DNA from: Candidatus Flexifilum affinis
Lineage (GTDB): Bacteria; Chloroflexota; Anaerolineae; Aggregatilineales; Phototrophicaceae
Assembly: GCA_016713325.1 (NCBI GenBank)
Contig: JADJPJ010000087.1
Span: forward strand, 434,001 to 498,000
Direction: 5' to 3'
Length of the DNA stretch: 64,000 nucleotides
The notes under the pieces were generated by a model. The model made no database searches and had not been told where the DNA came from. It worked only from the letters and a program-made list of their open reading frames with translations. Shown piece after piece: positions 17,185 through 26,819 of the stretch. Position 1 is the first letter of the stretch; each line of letters begins with the position of its first letter. The position numbers and the translations under genes are program-made.

Positions 17185-18312
17185 CTAAAGGAGCATTCGA
17201 TAGACGCGGCAGAGTTCGGCCGCGGCCGCCTGCCAGGTGAACCGAGCAGCGCGCCGGCGCCCCCGCTCGATCAGCGTATCGCGCAACGCCTGATCCAGCA
17301 CCAACGTTTGAAGCCCCTCGACGATTGCTTCGACGTCCAGTGGGTCGACTGTCAGCCCGGCATCGCCGGCGACCTCCGGCAGTGAGGAGACGTTGGAGGT
17401 GAGGACCGGTGTCCCGCAGGCCATGGACTCCAGAACGGGGATACCGAACCCTTCGTACAGAGACGGAAGGGCAGTCACACAGGCGGCGCTGTAGAGCGCG
17501 GGGAGATCTGCATCATCGACGAAACCGGCAAAATGCACGTGCTCGGCCATGGAAGTTTCCTGGACTGCTCGGTAAATCCCATCTTCGAGCCAACCACGCC
17601 CGCCGACGATGACCACATCGAGATCATGGCCCCTGCCGCGCAGTGCAGAGACGGCGCGGACCAGGCGCTCGTAATTCTTCCGCGGCTGCACGGTTCCGAC
17701 GGAGAGAATGAAGGGCCGGTCGGGCAGACGATACTTGCCGAGCACCACCTCCCTTGCGGCACCATCGGCAACAGGCGAGAAGCTGCGTCCAACACCACTG
17801 TACAAGACGGTGATCTTGTCGGCGGGCGTGCCATAAAGCTGGACCAGATCGGCTTTGGTCGCAGCAGAGTCGGCAAGGATGTGGTCGGCGCGCTGTACTG
17901 ACCGGGGAACCACAGCATCCAGATAACGCTTGAGGTTGGGGCTGGCTGCTTCCGGGACCCGAACAAACGAAAGATCGTGCACGGTGAGGAGGCTGCGCGC
18001 GCTCAACGGAGGGAGTACAAAGTCAGTCGCGTGGTAGAGATTGACCCGACCGACCGTCCACTCGATCGGTACAGAAATCCCGGCGCGATGCCAGATGCGC
18101 GCCCACCAGCGAGGCGACAACGGCGATGGATGCCAGGAGAACCGGCTACTGCCGGGGAATGGATTGGTGATGGAATTAGCGCCTGCCGCAAGCAGTCGGA
18201 AATGCAGATCCTCGGGCGCGTCTGTCAGCGCTGCAACCAGCTCGCGCACATAGCGCCCGATACCGCCGCCTTGCTCGACCGCAGGCGTATAGTCGATGCC
18301 AATTTCGACCAA
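17185..18312 (-). CDS. Family 4 glycosyltransferase
   Basis: The 375-residue GT-B enzyme has the GT4 features: N-terminal GGGIGRYVRELVAAL acceptor loop, VGTVQPRKNYERLVRA at the domain junction, and the donor-binding SLYEGFGIPVLESMACGTPVL with its ExnE-type pair. It should transfer a sugar from a nucleotide donor in the cytoplasm, retaining the anomeric configuration. No membrane helix is seen. It is the most promoter-distal of the glycan genes, 17 bp after the GtrA-like gene, and belongs with the UDP-sugar and O-antigen ligase genes upstream. Sugar specificity cannot be inferred. Confidence 0.92.
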   Translation of the reverse strand: MVEIGIDYTPAVEQGGGIGRYVRELVAALTDAPEDLHFRLLAAGANSITNPFPGSSRFSWHPSPLSPRWWARIWHRAGISVPIEWTVGRVNLYHATDFVLPPLSARSLLTVHDLSFVRVPEAASPNLKRYLDAVVPRSVQRADHILADSAATKADLVQLYGTPADKITVLYSGVGRSFSPVADGAAREVVLGKYRLPDRPFILSVGTVQPRKNYERLVRAVSALRGRGHDLDVVIVGGRGWLEDGIYRAVQETSMAEHVHFAGFVDDADLPALYSAACVTALPSLYEGFGIPVLESMACGTPVLTSNVSSLPEVAGDAGLTVDPLDVEAIVEGLQTLVLDQALRDTLIERGRRRAARFTWQAAAAELCRVYRMLL

Positions 18313-18329
18313 GGTGGCTCCGGCCGTCT

Positions 18330-18944
18330 TTAGCTGCTGACGTCGTTATAGGTCCACAAGCGATTGGCGATGAAATTCCACACCATCACCACGGCAACGC
18401 CAATGAACCAGGCAACCATCGTCCCCAGTTTGGCAGCGGCCGTCGCAGATGGAATATAGCCGGCGCGGAAGATCTGGATAAAGGGCAGTGCCCAGGGCAT
18501 GAACAGACCGCCGAGAGCATCGTGCGCCGCAGTAATCCAGATGGTCCTGCCTACCCAACCTACAACGCTGATGGCCACAAACAGCGTCATCTGATGACGA
18601 ACCGAGCGCGTGCGCGAGTCGGGGTAGGTCCAGAGGCGATTCCAGGTGAAGTTGCTCAGGATGGCGGCGACAAAAGCGATTGTCTGCGCGATCGCTACAT
18701 TCATGTCGGGATCCTGAAGGGTAGGGTGGAGCACCGTCGCCTGAAGGAAGAACAGCGTGCCAGCGTCGATGATGGCGCCAACCGCTCCAACGATGGCGAA
18801 CTTTATAAACCGTTCGACTTCTTTCGACTTGCTGCCGCCGAGCCGGGTGGAAACGGCCGCGATGGGGGCATCGAGGGTGTCACGAACTGCCACGCCCCGG
18901 CTCTTGATGGTGTTGATGGTCTGACTCATCCGTTCCTCAGTCAT
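18330..18944 (-). CDS. GtrA-like membrane protein
   Basis: The 204-residue protein has a hydrophilic N-terminal segment of about 45 residues and then the GtrA pattern of four helices: FIKFAIVGAVGAIIDAGTLFFL, TIAFVAAILSNFTWNRLWTYP, LFVAISVVGWVGRTIW and VAWFIGVAVVMVWNFIANR. The repeated FxWNRLWTY / NFIANRLWTY signatures are characteristic. GtrA proteins are thought to flip or present lipid-linked sugars for cell-surface glycans. The ATG at 18944 overlaps the Wzy stop by 8 bp; an in-frame ATG at 18929 would avoid the overlap. Confidence 0.85.
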   Translation of the reverse strand: MTEERMSQTINTIKSRGVAVRDTLDAPIAAVSTRLGGSKSKEVERFIKFAIVGAVGAIIDAGTLFFLQATVLHPTLQDPDMNVAIAQTIAFVAAILSNFTWNRLWTYPDSRTRSVRHQMTLFVAISVVGWVGRTIWITAAHDALGGLFMPWALPFIQIFRAGYIPSATAAAKLGTMVAWFIGVAVVMVWNFIANRLWTYNDVSS

Positions 18945-20379
18945 AGGTCACGCTGGACAATTGGTCGTCAAGGACTGCGACTAGAGCAATGATAGCACCG
19001 ATATGTAGAAATAGATTATTGACATAGAGATTATCGGTCAGACTGTGTACCGTGAGGTAAACCCAAGAACCCAAGAGGCCAATGCCCAACCATCGAACGG
19101 CCGCGTCCGGGTGCCGGCGAATTCGCCACAAGCGGGCGGTCATCGTGAGTACCAACACGCCATACGCTAACAGCCCGATCATGCCAGTCTCGCCAAAAAC
19201 ATTCAAGTAGTAGTTGTGAGCGTGGCCCAGTGAAAGATCCCAGTAGAGCAGGTTGTAGCTGAGATAGGCATTGTCGTAGTTGCCGAAGCCCACACCCAGC
19301 CACGGATTGGCTGTCGCCATATTGATGGCGGCCTGCCAGTGTGCCAGCCGTTCTACATTGGCGTAGTTCTCCGGCGAGACATCGACACCACGCACATCGC
19401 TAACGGCGGTGATTTCGTTCGTCACGCTGCTCAGCCGGGCAGCGATCGACGCAGGAAGCAAGCCAGACAACGCGATCAACCCTATTGCGACCACGCCCAC
19501 TGATGGAAGAAGAATGGCATGCAGCGTTCGCCGGGGCAGGGCGATGACCATGGCAGCGCCGGAGGCCGCAAAAGCCAGCCAGGCACCGCGGCTCCACGAG
19601 GCATAGAGCGCAAAGACAATCACAGAGGAGGCGACAGCGAAAAAAGCCGCGGCGGCCCAGAGTGGCAGGCGTCCTCCGGTGCTGCTGCGCCTTTGCCAGA
19701 TTCGCACCACGGACGCCAACAACAAGGCAATCGCCAGTGGAGCGACCAGGCCCATGAACCCACCAAATGGATTGGGTTGACCAAATGTTCCAAAGGCGCG
19801 GAAATAGCGACCTTCGACCAGAAGATGGAGCGCACCGCTTCCCCCGAAGAACTCGTACAACCCGATCACACCATTGGCCAGAGCTGCAGCGATGATAGCG
19901 AACCCAACCCAGAAGACGCCATCACGGCGGCACAGGTCCAGGATCAGGATCACCATCACCGTCACCTGCACCCACTTGAGCCATTCGGTAAGCCAGGCAT
20001 GAAGTGACACAGCGACGAAAGCGGTCAACCCCGAAGCCATGAGAAACAGAACCAACGCCAGAAGGATCGGCCTGCGCAGGTTCAAGTTCGGCAGTAAGGT
20101 GAGACGACTGAGACGATGGACCAACCAGGAGAGGACGAAGACGGCGAAAAGGAGCTGTCCGACGTCCACAGGGATGGAGCCAGGCGCTTCAGTCTGGATC
20201 AACGTACGAAGCGGCGCCACTGCCAACAACAGGGCAAGTGGCGCGAGGGGTGTTACGAAGAAGCCCATCGCCGTAATACCAATAATTACGGCAAGAAGCG
20301 TGACATCGAGTTGAAGGAGCGAAAGGGCGACGCCAACCGCAACGGCGATGATGGCCCATTGCGCCCGGCGGTCGATCAT
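18937..20379 (-). CDS. O-antigen ligase / polymerase family membrane protein (Wzy-like)
   Basis: The 480-residue protein has ten or more hydrophobic helices and a large periplasm-side loop near its C-terminus. That loop carries the family signature: [20 protein letters not shown] and [20 protein letters not shown], where the His-rich HAHNYYL segment matches the Wzy_C motif. Such proteins polymerise or ligate lipid-linked glycans outside the cytoplasmic membrane. The start codon overlaps the stop of the epimerase/decarboxylase gene by 4 bp, and GtrA follows with an 8-bp overlap, so the three are tightly coupled. Confidence 0.88.
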   Translation of the reverse strand: MIDRRAQWAIIAVAVGVALSLLQLDVTLLAVIIGITAMGFFVTPLAPLALLLAVAPLRTLIQTEAPGSIPVDVGQLLFAVFVLSWLVHRLSRLTLLPNLNLRRPILLALVLFLMASGLTAFVAVSLHAWLTEWLKWVQVTVMVILILDLCRRDGVFWVGFAIIAAALANGVIGLYEFFGGSGALHLLVEGRYFRAFGTFGQPNPFGGFMGLVAPLAIALLLASVVRIWQRRSSTGGRLPLWAAAAFFAVASSVIVFALYASWSRGAWLAFAASGAAMVIALPRRTLHAILLPSVGVVAIGLIALSGLLPASIAARLSSVTNEITAVSDVRGVDVSPENYANVERLAHWQAAINMATANPWLGVGFGNYDNAYLSYNLLYWDLSLGHAHNYYLNVFGETGMIGLLAYGVLVLTMTARLWRIRRHPDAAVRWLGIGLLGSWVYLTVHSLTDNLYVNNLFLHIGAIIALVAVLDDQLSSVTYD

Positions 20380-21326
20380 GTTGGATCCGGCCAGATGACT
20401 TTGCGGAAGTATTCGACCGTGAGTGGCAGCCCCTCACTGAGTGAGACTGCCGGCGACCAGCCCAGTATCGTTTTCGCCCGTGCGATATCGGGCCGGCGGG
20501 TCTGCGGATCACCCTGCACGCGATCAGTGGCTTTCAGCACGATTCCTGCCGAATTCGCTGTCAGCGCATTCACACGCTCGGCAAACTCGTAGATCGACAT
20601 CTCTTCCAGCGTACCGATGTTGACCGGCTCGTTGTAGTCACTCATGAGCAGGCGGTAGACACCCTCGACCAGGTCGCTGATGTACTGGAAGCTGCGCGTC
20701 TGCTTGCCATCCCCATAGACGGTGAGCGGCTCACCCCGCAGCGCCTGGCCAATCAGATTCGGCACCACGCGACCGTCGTCCAGCCGCATGCGCGGTCCGT
20801 AGGTGTTGAAAATGCGCACGATGCGTGTATCCAGCCCGTGCTCCCGATGATAGGCCATGGTGAGCGCTTCGGCATAGCGCTTTGCCTCGTCGTAGACACC
20901 GCGCGGACCGATGGGGTCCACATTGCCGGCGTAGTCCTCGCGCTGAGGATGCTGGAGCGGGTCACCATAGATTTCCGACGTCGAGGCCAGTAAAAAGCGC
21001 GCATTCTTGGCCATGGCCAGGCCAAGCGCGTTGTGCGTTCCCATAGCACCCACTTTGAGGGTTTGAATGGGATATTTCAGATAGTCGACCGGACTCGCGG
21101 GAGACGCAAAGTGCAGGACCGCGTCGATCGGCTTTTCGAAGTACAGGTAGTGCGTCACATCATGCTTGACGAAGGTGTAGCGTTCATGCCCAACGAGATG
21201 GGCAATGTTTCGGGTGTTCCCGGTAATCAGGTTATCCACGCCAATGACGTGGTGTCCTTCCTTCAAGAAACGGTCAGTGAGATGCGAGCCAATGAAACCA
21301 GCTCCACCCGTGATCAGAACACGCAC
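20376..21326 (-). CDS. NAD-dependent epimerase/dehydratase, probably UDP-glucuronate decarboxylase
   Basis: An extended SDR enzyme of 316 residues from a GTG at 21326, which has a GGAGG site 5 bases upstream; an upstream ATG at 21359 lacks one. NAD binding is [12 protein letters not shown] and the catalytic triad shows STSEIYGDP and YDEAKRYAE. The [30 protein letters not shown] and [10 protein letters not shown] segments match UDP-xylose synthase rather than plain epimerases. It would turn UDP-glucuronate into UDP-xylose. The Wzy gene follows with a 4-bp overlap. It supplies nucleotide sugar to the neighbouring glycan genes. Confidence 0.87.
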   Translation of the reverse strand: MRVLITGGAGFIGSHLTDRFLKEGHHVIGVDNLITGNTRNIAHLVGHERYTFVKHDVTHYLYFEKPIDAVLHFASPASPVDYLKYPIQTLKVGAMGTHNALGLAMAKNARFLLASTSEIYGDPLQHPQREDYAGNVDPIGPRGVYDEAKRYAEALTMAYHREHGLDTRIVRIFNTYGPRMRLDDGRVVPNLIGQALRGEPLTVYGDGKQTRSFQYISDLVEGVYRLLMSDYNEPVNIGTLEEMSIYEFAERVNALTANSAGIVLKATDRVQGDPQTRRPDIARAKTILGWSPAVSLSEGLPLTVEYFRKVIWPDPT

Positions 21327-21420
21327 GGTGCCTCCAGACAGTTGACAGCATGGAACCAACAGGTGGAGTCTACCAGATCGTCATAAAAGACGGGAGCGGG
21401 GAAGTTCCCGGATGTGGGAC

Positions 21421-21978
21421 CTAGACCTGGACGTGGCCTTCGTTCGACTGGCGCAACTGCTCGACCTGCCGATCCAGCTCCAGGCTGAATGCTTCCAGCG
21501 AATGCGGATCCTGGAGGCACAAAAGTACCGAACGCAGGGCACGGAGATCTTCGAAGGTGTAATCGACGATCTGGGTGAGCATGGTGAGGGCGCAGTTTTC
21601 GACAGGGTAGCCCAGGGAGCCAGTGGAGATGGCCGGCATCACCAGCGAATGCAGACCGTGTTCTTCAGCAAGTCGCAGACATTCGCGCGTCACGTTGGCG
21701 AGCTTGCCACGTTCACTACCCTCACCCCAACGGGGTCCCACTGCGTGAAGTATCTTTTTGAAGGGCAGACGGCCAGCGGACGTCACGATGGCTGACCCGA
21801 CGTCGCACCAGCCCATGATCGATAGTTCGCGCGGAACCTCTGCGCCGACGCGACGGGCCAGTTCAAATTCCATGGTGAGGTTGGGATCTGTCGGGGTGAC
21901 GATGCCATCGGCGGGCACAGTGAGCAGATCTGCGTTCAGCAGACGAATAGTGACCTTATTGATCTTCACCTTCGTCAT
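21421..21978 (-). CDS. Macro domain protein (divergent)
   Basis: From the ATG at 21978 the product is 185 residues. The first 150 follow a macro domain: IRLLNADLLTVPADGIV, GSAIVTSAGRLPFKKILHAVGP and VMPAISTGSLGYPVENC, where the last matches the ADP-ribose phosphate loop. The usual NAAN and the Gly-rich GGGV segment are replaced by TPTDPNLTMEFELARR, so the binding pocket is altered. ADP-ribose or a related ligand may be bound, but hydrolase activity is doubtful. A GTG at 21999 is an alternative start. It lies between the glycosidase-ligase fusion and the UDP-xylose synthase-like gene. Confidence 0.75.
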   Translation of the reverse strand: MTKVKINKVTIRLLNADLLTVPADGIVTPTDPNLTMEFELARRVGAEVPRELSIMGWCDVGSAIVTSAGRLPFKKILHAVGPRWGEGSERGKLANVTRECLRLAEEHGLHSLVMPAISTGSLGYPVENCALTMLTQIVDYTFEDLRALRSVLLCLQDPHSLEAFSLELDRQVEQLRQSNEGHVQV

Positions 21979-22022
21979 ATGCACAGCCTGACCACGCACC
22001 GCTTACAAACCGTTTCATCACA

Positions 22023-25000
22023 TTACACCACCGTTCCCGCTTCAGCGTCAATAGCTCTAATGTTCGATATTATACTCAGAAGCAGTACGAACACATAAGA
22101 CAGGTCGTTGACGAAAATGCTGTTGTCGACGAGGCCGTGCGCCAGGAGGTTGGCCATAGAGCCGACCGCGCCGATTACGACGATGGAGAGAAGGCGATCA
22201 CGCCTGGGGAGTGCCTTCAGCAGCAGTCGAGCCCAGCGCCAAAAGTAGAGCTGCATCAGTGCGAAGATCAGGACACCCACGATGCCCAGGCGTATCCAAA
22301 GATCCAGCAGGATGTTGTGCGGATGAGACAGGTTCGGCTCTTGCCACGCATCCGGGCGGATATAACTGCCACGATAGGCATATAGAAACTGATCCAGGCC
22401 AAGTCCGGCGATCGGATGATCGGCGATCATATTCGTGGCGCTTTCCCAGACGCGGAGGCGGAAGAAGTTGGTGCCCTGGGTGAAGTCCAGAAGGCGCTGG
22501 AAACGCGCGGAGCGGAGCGCGATCGCAAGCGCACCCGCTCCAATGACGCCCATACCCGCGACGGCAAACCATCCTCGTCGTCCAAAGGTCAGCAGAAGGA
22601 CAACGGTCACCGACACGGGCAGGCCGAGGAGCAGAGCCCCCGCACTCTGAGTGAGGAGGATGGTCAAGGCATACAGCACCGATGCGGCCGCGGAGGCCGC
22701 CTTTACCCGACGATCGGCAGCCAGCAGGGCGAAGGCGAGCGCGAAGGGCAGACATCGACCCAGGAAGAGCGCGACGTTGTTCGGCGAGCCGTAGACGCCC
22801 GCCAGGCGCATCGCACCATCTTCGGCCGTGATGATGCTTTGACCTGCAATGAACAGCCCTAATCCAATCAGGGAGACGATTACGCCGGCGGTGAGCAACG
22901 TGATGACGATGCGGACCACGAACTGCCGGTCGTGGCCCATGACGCGCACAAGCACGTAGAATAGAAAGGGTTCAACGAACAGGACGCGCAATTCTGTCAT
23001 GGCCCGCGCGCGTTCAGCTGCCCAGAGCAGCGAGATCGCAGCAAGCCCGACCCAGGCGACGAACGCCAGATCCAGGCCGGTGGCCCTCGCCAACGATATG
23101 GAGAGGGCCTGCTTCCCACCGCGCCAGGTCTGTGACCAGCGTACAAACCCGTGAAGACTAGCCGCAGCCACTGTGATCAGCAGGACCAGCTCGGACATTG
23201 GAAAGGCGAAGCGAACCAGTTCGACCGGGAACAAGAAGAACGGCGCAAAGAACAGCGTGAGGAGAATGCCATTCCGCGGCTGATGGTAGAGTGACCAGGC
23301 GAGAACCACGAGACTCGCCATCAGAAGGATGGTATGGGGTTGGAGGTAGGCGATGCCAGCGGAGAGCACGGCGATGCCGACCTGCACAGGTTCGCGCCGA
23401 AAGAGATTGGGCAGACCATCCCCAAAACTTAGCAGCATTCCAAGCATCAGGCCGAAGGCGGAGAGCAGGCTTACGACGATCTGTCCGACTTCGGAGAGTA
23501 ACTGCCAGAAGCTAGAGGTGGTACGCGCCACCGCAGACCTGTTCATCGGACGGAATGCCGCCGCGAAGCCAAGCAATCCCACCAGGGATGTCAACCCGGC
23601 GACCAGAAGCGTGCGGTCGAAGGGGGTGGATGGATCGCCATTGCCTACAGCGAAGCCCGCAAGGGCCCAGCGGTCCCATCCCCGGTCGGCGACGACGGTT
23701 ACCGTGTGCGTTCCCTGCGCAAGGCCGGTCGCCACCGGGACTACATCCAACTCTGCGGAGCGACTGCCGCTGGTCAGGGTGATATACGCGTGTCCAGAGG
23801 CATCGATAGGCAGCGCGTTGGCCGGCTGATCGTCGACCCAGACATACAGGAAGGCGAGATAATCATCCTCGCGCAGCACGAGACCGATGTCGGTCCCCTC
23901 GAAGGCAAAAGATAACGAGGAGTCCTGAATCCAGCCAATGTCGGCGCCGAGCGGGCTGAAGGTCCAGACGCCGCTGTAGTTCGCATAGGGTGAGGCCGGC
24001 GCGTGGAGACCGATACCCGCTGCCGACACGGTCGGGGTACTCTCCAGGGCACTGTACATCTCCCGTGGGACGCCGGAACAGTCGATCAGCGCGAAGCCCC
24101 AGACCGGATCGTCACAACCTTCGATCGGCTGCCAGTGCTGAATAAGCGCGCCGCTCATCCAGGGCCATTCGTGGTCAATGCGCTCCAGAGCGCCCAGGGT
24201 GAAGGCGACCTGCTGTTCGGAGGCTGTACTTCCCCAGATGGAAGGGGAACCCGCCCAGGATGAGGGGAGGCTGTTCCATCCGAACTGGCTTGCCCAAAGC
24301 GGCTTGTGGCCATCGTCATAGCGCAGCATGACTTCCCGCAGGCCGACAATGCGTGAGAAGTTCAGATGGTCTTCGCTGACGAGGCGATCTTCCGGAGAAC
24401 TGTCAAAGCCATAGGGTTTGCCCGCCACGGCGTCGAAGAAAGCCCCGCCATCCAACCGGTAAAGCGCTTCCAGATATCGCCAGTCGCTCAGGTTCTGACC
24501 GCCTTGTTCGACGGTTGGGGCAAGCGCCGCCGTAATGACCTCAGCGCCCGGATCGACTTCGTGGATCGCGCGATAGGCCGCCGACAGAATGGCCAGATAG
24601 TCGGCAGGCTGAGGATCGAGGCCGCCCCATGCGCTGCCCAGGTTCGGCTCATCCCATATCTGATAAACGTCGATGATGTTGCCGTAGCGCTCAGCAAATG
24701 CAGAGGCAAATGCAGCAAATGCTTCCGGTGATGCAGGAGGGGCGCTGTCCGCCTTTGTTGCGCGCGGATCTCGTTCCCACAGGGGCGACCCAATGAGGAC
24801 GGCGACAAGCTCGATGTCGTGCTCACGATCGAAGGCGGCGACGATGGGATCGTATGCTGACCAGTCGAAACTCCCGTCTTCCACGGCCACCACGTCCCAG
24901 CGGAAGAACTGCCGTACCCAGTGCACGGCAATGGCGCGCATGGACGTGAGCTGATCGACCAGCTCGGCTGGAGTGTAGCGGGTGAGCTCGGCATTCACCC

Positions 25001-25157
25001 CCAGACGAGGCCCCCGGAAGGGAAGATCGACGGTGCTCAAAGGTGCGACTGTCCCACGCATCTGATCCTCACGCTGCTGGACGGTCGAACCGAATGACAC
25101 GAGACCGCCCAACAGTACAAAAGTAGACGCGATGAGGACGAGAACGCTTCGAATCAT
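22023..25157 (-). CDS. Fusion of a degenerate TIM-barrel glycosidase domain with an O-antigen ligase domain
   Basis: The 1044-residue protein has three parts. After an N-terminal membrane anchor, residues 50-350 resemble GH39/GH5-type barrels, with the acid/base strand VYQIWDEPNL (Glu170, where the usual Asn before it is Asp) and the nucleophile strand PLWASQFGWN, where the expected Glu is Gln291. Residues 375-510 form a beta-sandwich (HTVTVVADRGWDRWALAGF). From 515 on there are ten or more helices and the Wzy_C-type loop NMIADHPIAGLGLDQF and LSHPHNILLDLW. The barrel should be outside the membrane. Hydrolysis is unlikely; it may bind or position glycan for the ligase. The start overlaps the upstream lipoprotein stop by 4 bp. 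Confidence 0.8.
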   Translation of the reverse strand: MIRSVLVLIASTFVLLGGLVSFGSTVQQREDQMRGTVAPLSTVDLPFRGPRLGVNAELTRYTPAELVDQLTSMRAIAVHWVRQFFRWDVVAVEDGSFDWSAYDPIVAAFDREHDIELVAVLIGSPLWERDPRATKADSAPPASPEAFAAFASAFAERYGNIIDVYQIWDEPNLGSAWGGLDPQPADYLAILSAAYRAIHEVDPGAEVITAALAPTVEQGGQNLSDWRYLEALYRLDGGAFFDAVAGKPYGFDSSPEDRLVSEDHLNFSRIVGLREVMLRYDDGHKPLWASQFGWNSLPSSWAGSPSIWGSTASEQQVAFTLGALERIDHEWPWMSGALIQHWQPIEGCDDPVWGFALIDCSGVPREMYSALESTPTVSAAGIGLHAPASPYANYSGVWTFSPLGADIGWIQDSSLSFAFEGTDIGLVLREDDYLAFLYVWVDDQPANALPIDASGHAYITLTSGSRSAELDVVPVATGLAQGTHTVTVVADRGWDRWALAGFAVGNGDPSTPFDRTLLVAGLTSLVGLLGFAAAFRPMNRSAVARTTSSFWQLLSEVGQIVVSLLSAFGLMLGMLLSFGDGLPNLFRREPVQVGIAVLSAGIAYLQPHTILLMASLVVLAWSLYHQPRNGILLTLFFAPFFLFPVELVRFAFPMSELVLLITVAAASLHGFVRWSQTWRGGKQALSISLARATGLDLAFVAWVGLAAISLLWAAERARAMTELRVLFVEPFLFYVLVRVMGHDRQFVVRIVITLLTAGVIVSLIGLGLFIAGQSIITAEDGAMRLAGVYGSPNNVALFLGRCLPFALAFALLAADRRVKAASAAASVLYALTILLTQSAGALLLGLPVSVTVVLLLTFGRRGWFAVAGMGVIGAGALAIALRSARFQRLLDFTQGTNFFRLRVWESATNMIADHPIAGLGLDQFLYAYRGSYIRPDAWQEPNLSHPHNILLDLWIRLGIVGVLIFALMQLYFWRWARLLLKALPRRDRLLSIVVIGAVGSMANLLAHGLVDNSIFVNDLSYVFVLLLSIISNIRAIDAEAGTVV

Positions 25158-26740
25158 TGCGTCCAGACCGGCGACGAAGCAGCGCGATCCAGCGTCAGGG
25201 CATGGGCGATGCTGGACTGCACATCGACTACCCAGAGATTACCCCCATACACAAAGGCGATCTGCTCACCGGTTGGATTCCAGGTGAAAAAGGGTCGGTC
25301 AGCCGTCAGACCCGCCTGGCCATCGGGAGGATAGACGACGCGCGCGTTGCTGCCGTCGCGATCGGCAACCATGAGATCGTACTCGGCCGAGCCACTGATG
25401 CTGTTGGCGATATCGCGAGCGCTCAGATACGCCATGCTCCCAGTTCCGTCGGCGCGCAGGGGCGAGTAACTGGGTTTCGACCAGATGCCGGCATTGCGCA
25501 CAACCTCCGCCGAAAAGCTTCCGTCCGTGGCCACCGCGGCAACATGAAATGCCGGGCTGGTCTCCGCTGGCTCGCTGCCGATGGGACGGCCGTGAACGGT
25601 GGTTAGGATCAGCGAGCTGTCGTACGACCAGGACACATCGGCGCGCCATGACCAGGGTTGGCGGGTGCTGAATACCGGATAGGTCACCAGGTTCTCGAAG
25701 GCGCCGGTCGTCAGGTCAATGAGGCCCATCGAATCGGCTCGTACCCAGGCGAGCTGGTCGCCACGCGGTGACCAGGAAAAGACCGAGCCCCACCAGCTGT
25801 TGAGCCAGCCCGTGGATCGCGGGACGAACTCGCGCGCATTGAGCAGCTCACCGGATGCAGGATCGACGCGTGCAAGCCACAGGTCGTTGTACGCCTGCCA
25901 CCCGGGAGCATTCTCCGTGATTTCGCCTGTGGAATAGCTGATGAGATCTTCCTGGCCGGGAACCCAGTCTGCAAAGAGCACGTTTTCCGGCGGAAGGGCG
26001 ATCGGCTCAGACGCGGCGCTGCCAGTCGTACTGAGCATCCACAACCGGTTGAAAGCGATGTCCGAGTCCGCTTCAGAAGTCGAGCGAGTGAGCAGGATTC
26101 GTCCTCCGTCTGGCGAGATACGGAGCACCCGACCATCGACATCGCCAGAGGTCGTCAGCGGACGCTTATTGGTGCTGCTGCCGCGAATCATCCAGAGATT
26201 GTTGTTGCTCAGGTAGTAGAGCGTGCCATCGATTTGAACGGGGTCCAGTTGGCCTGTGGGGCCAACATAGATGACGGCATCCTGGGCTGCACGAATGACG
26301 GTCGACCGCACAGGCGCAGATTCCATACGCTGGCCGTCGCGAATCGTCGTTCGGTCGCATGTCTCTTCAATGCCGTTTTGCCCGGACTGCGCGATCCGCT
26401 CCTCGCCAGACTGAAGACCTTCGTTCAGAATCCTACGCTCGGCGTAGGGGATTTCGCTCTGACTACATTCCTCGACCTGCTGCACTCTGACGACGGTGAC
26501 CCGCATACCGTCCAAAATCTGTGTGAAAAGCGGCGGGGTGACTTCGTCGAGAGGCCCCAGCTCCACGTTGTTCTGACTTAGAAATTCGCCAACGGTCACC
26601 GACCCCTGTTGTGGATAGCTACGTTCACGGCCGTCCACCATTAAGGTCACGATCAGCGCCGAGGCTTGATTCGCGTTCGTACAGCCAACGGCCAGCAACG
26701 CCAGAAAGACAATGCAAAGAGAGACCAGAAGTCGTTTCAT
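25154..26740 (-). CDS. DUF348-G5 lipoprotein with a TolB-like propeller
   Basis: The 528-residue protein begins with a lipoprotein signal peptide (LLAVGCTN lipobox, Cys20). Residues 28-85 fit a DUF348 domain (VTVGEFLSQNNVELGPLDEV, GMRVTVVRV), and 88-160 a G5 domain (ERRILNEGL, TTIRDGQRMESAP). From about 165 there is a WD40/TolB-like propeller with repeats such as LRISPDGGRILLTRS, FSWSPRGDQLAWVR, WSYDSSLILTT and FTWNPTGEQIAFVYGGNLWVV. G5 and DUF348 domains are associated with cell-wall or polysaccharide binding. It would sit on the outer face of the membrane. It is coupled by a 4-bp overlap to the glycosidase-ligase gene. Confidence 0.85.
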   Translation of the reverse strand: MKRLLVSLCIVFLALLAVGCTNANQASALIVTLMVDGRERSYPQQGSVTVGEFLSQNNVELGPLDEVTPPLFTQILDGMRVTVVRVQQVEECSQSEIPYAERRILNEGLQSGEERIAQSGQNGIEETCDRTTIRDGQRMESAPVRSTVIRAAQDAVIYVGPTGQLDPVQIDGTLYYLSNNNLWMIRGSSTNKRPLTTSGDVDGRVLRISPDGGRILLTRSTSEADSDIAFNRLWMLSTTGSAASEPIALPPENVLFADWVPGQEDLISYSTGEITENAPGWQAYNDLWLARVDPASGELLNAREFVPRSTGWLNSWWGSVFSWSPRGDQLAWVRADSMGLIDLTTGAFENLVTYPVFSTRQPWSWRADVSWSYDSSLILTTVHGRPIGSEPAETSPAFHVAAVATDGSFSAEVVRNAGIWSKPSYSPLRADGTGSMAYLSARDIANSISGSAEYDLMVADRDGSNARVVYPPDGQAGLTADRPFFTWNPTGEQIAFVYGGNLWVVDVQSSIAHALTLDRAASSPVWTQ

Positions 26741-26759
26741 GTTCCAGCCGTAATCTACA

Positions 26760-26804
26760 TGCCCCAGACGCTATCGCGATGTCGCTGCAACAGCGTCCGG
26801 GGCA
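26760..26804 (-). terminator. Hairpin between the PKD gene and the G5 lipoprotein gene
   Basis: TGCCCC-A-GACGCT pairs with AGCGTC-C-GGGGCA across a 19-base loop. In the minus direction the tail is only weakly T-rich, so partial termination or transcript processing is more likely than a full stop. Confidence 0.45.
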
Positions 26805-26819
26805 TAAGGTGAATACAGA

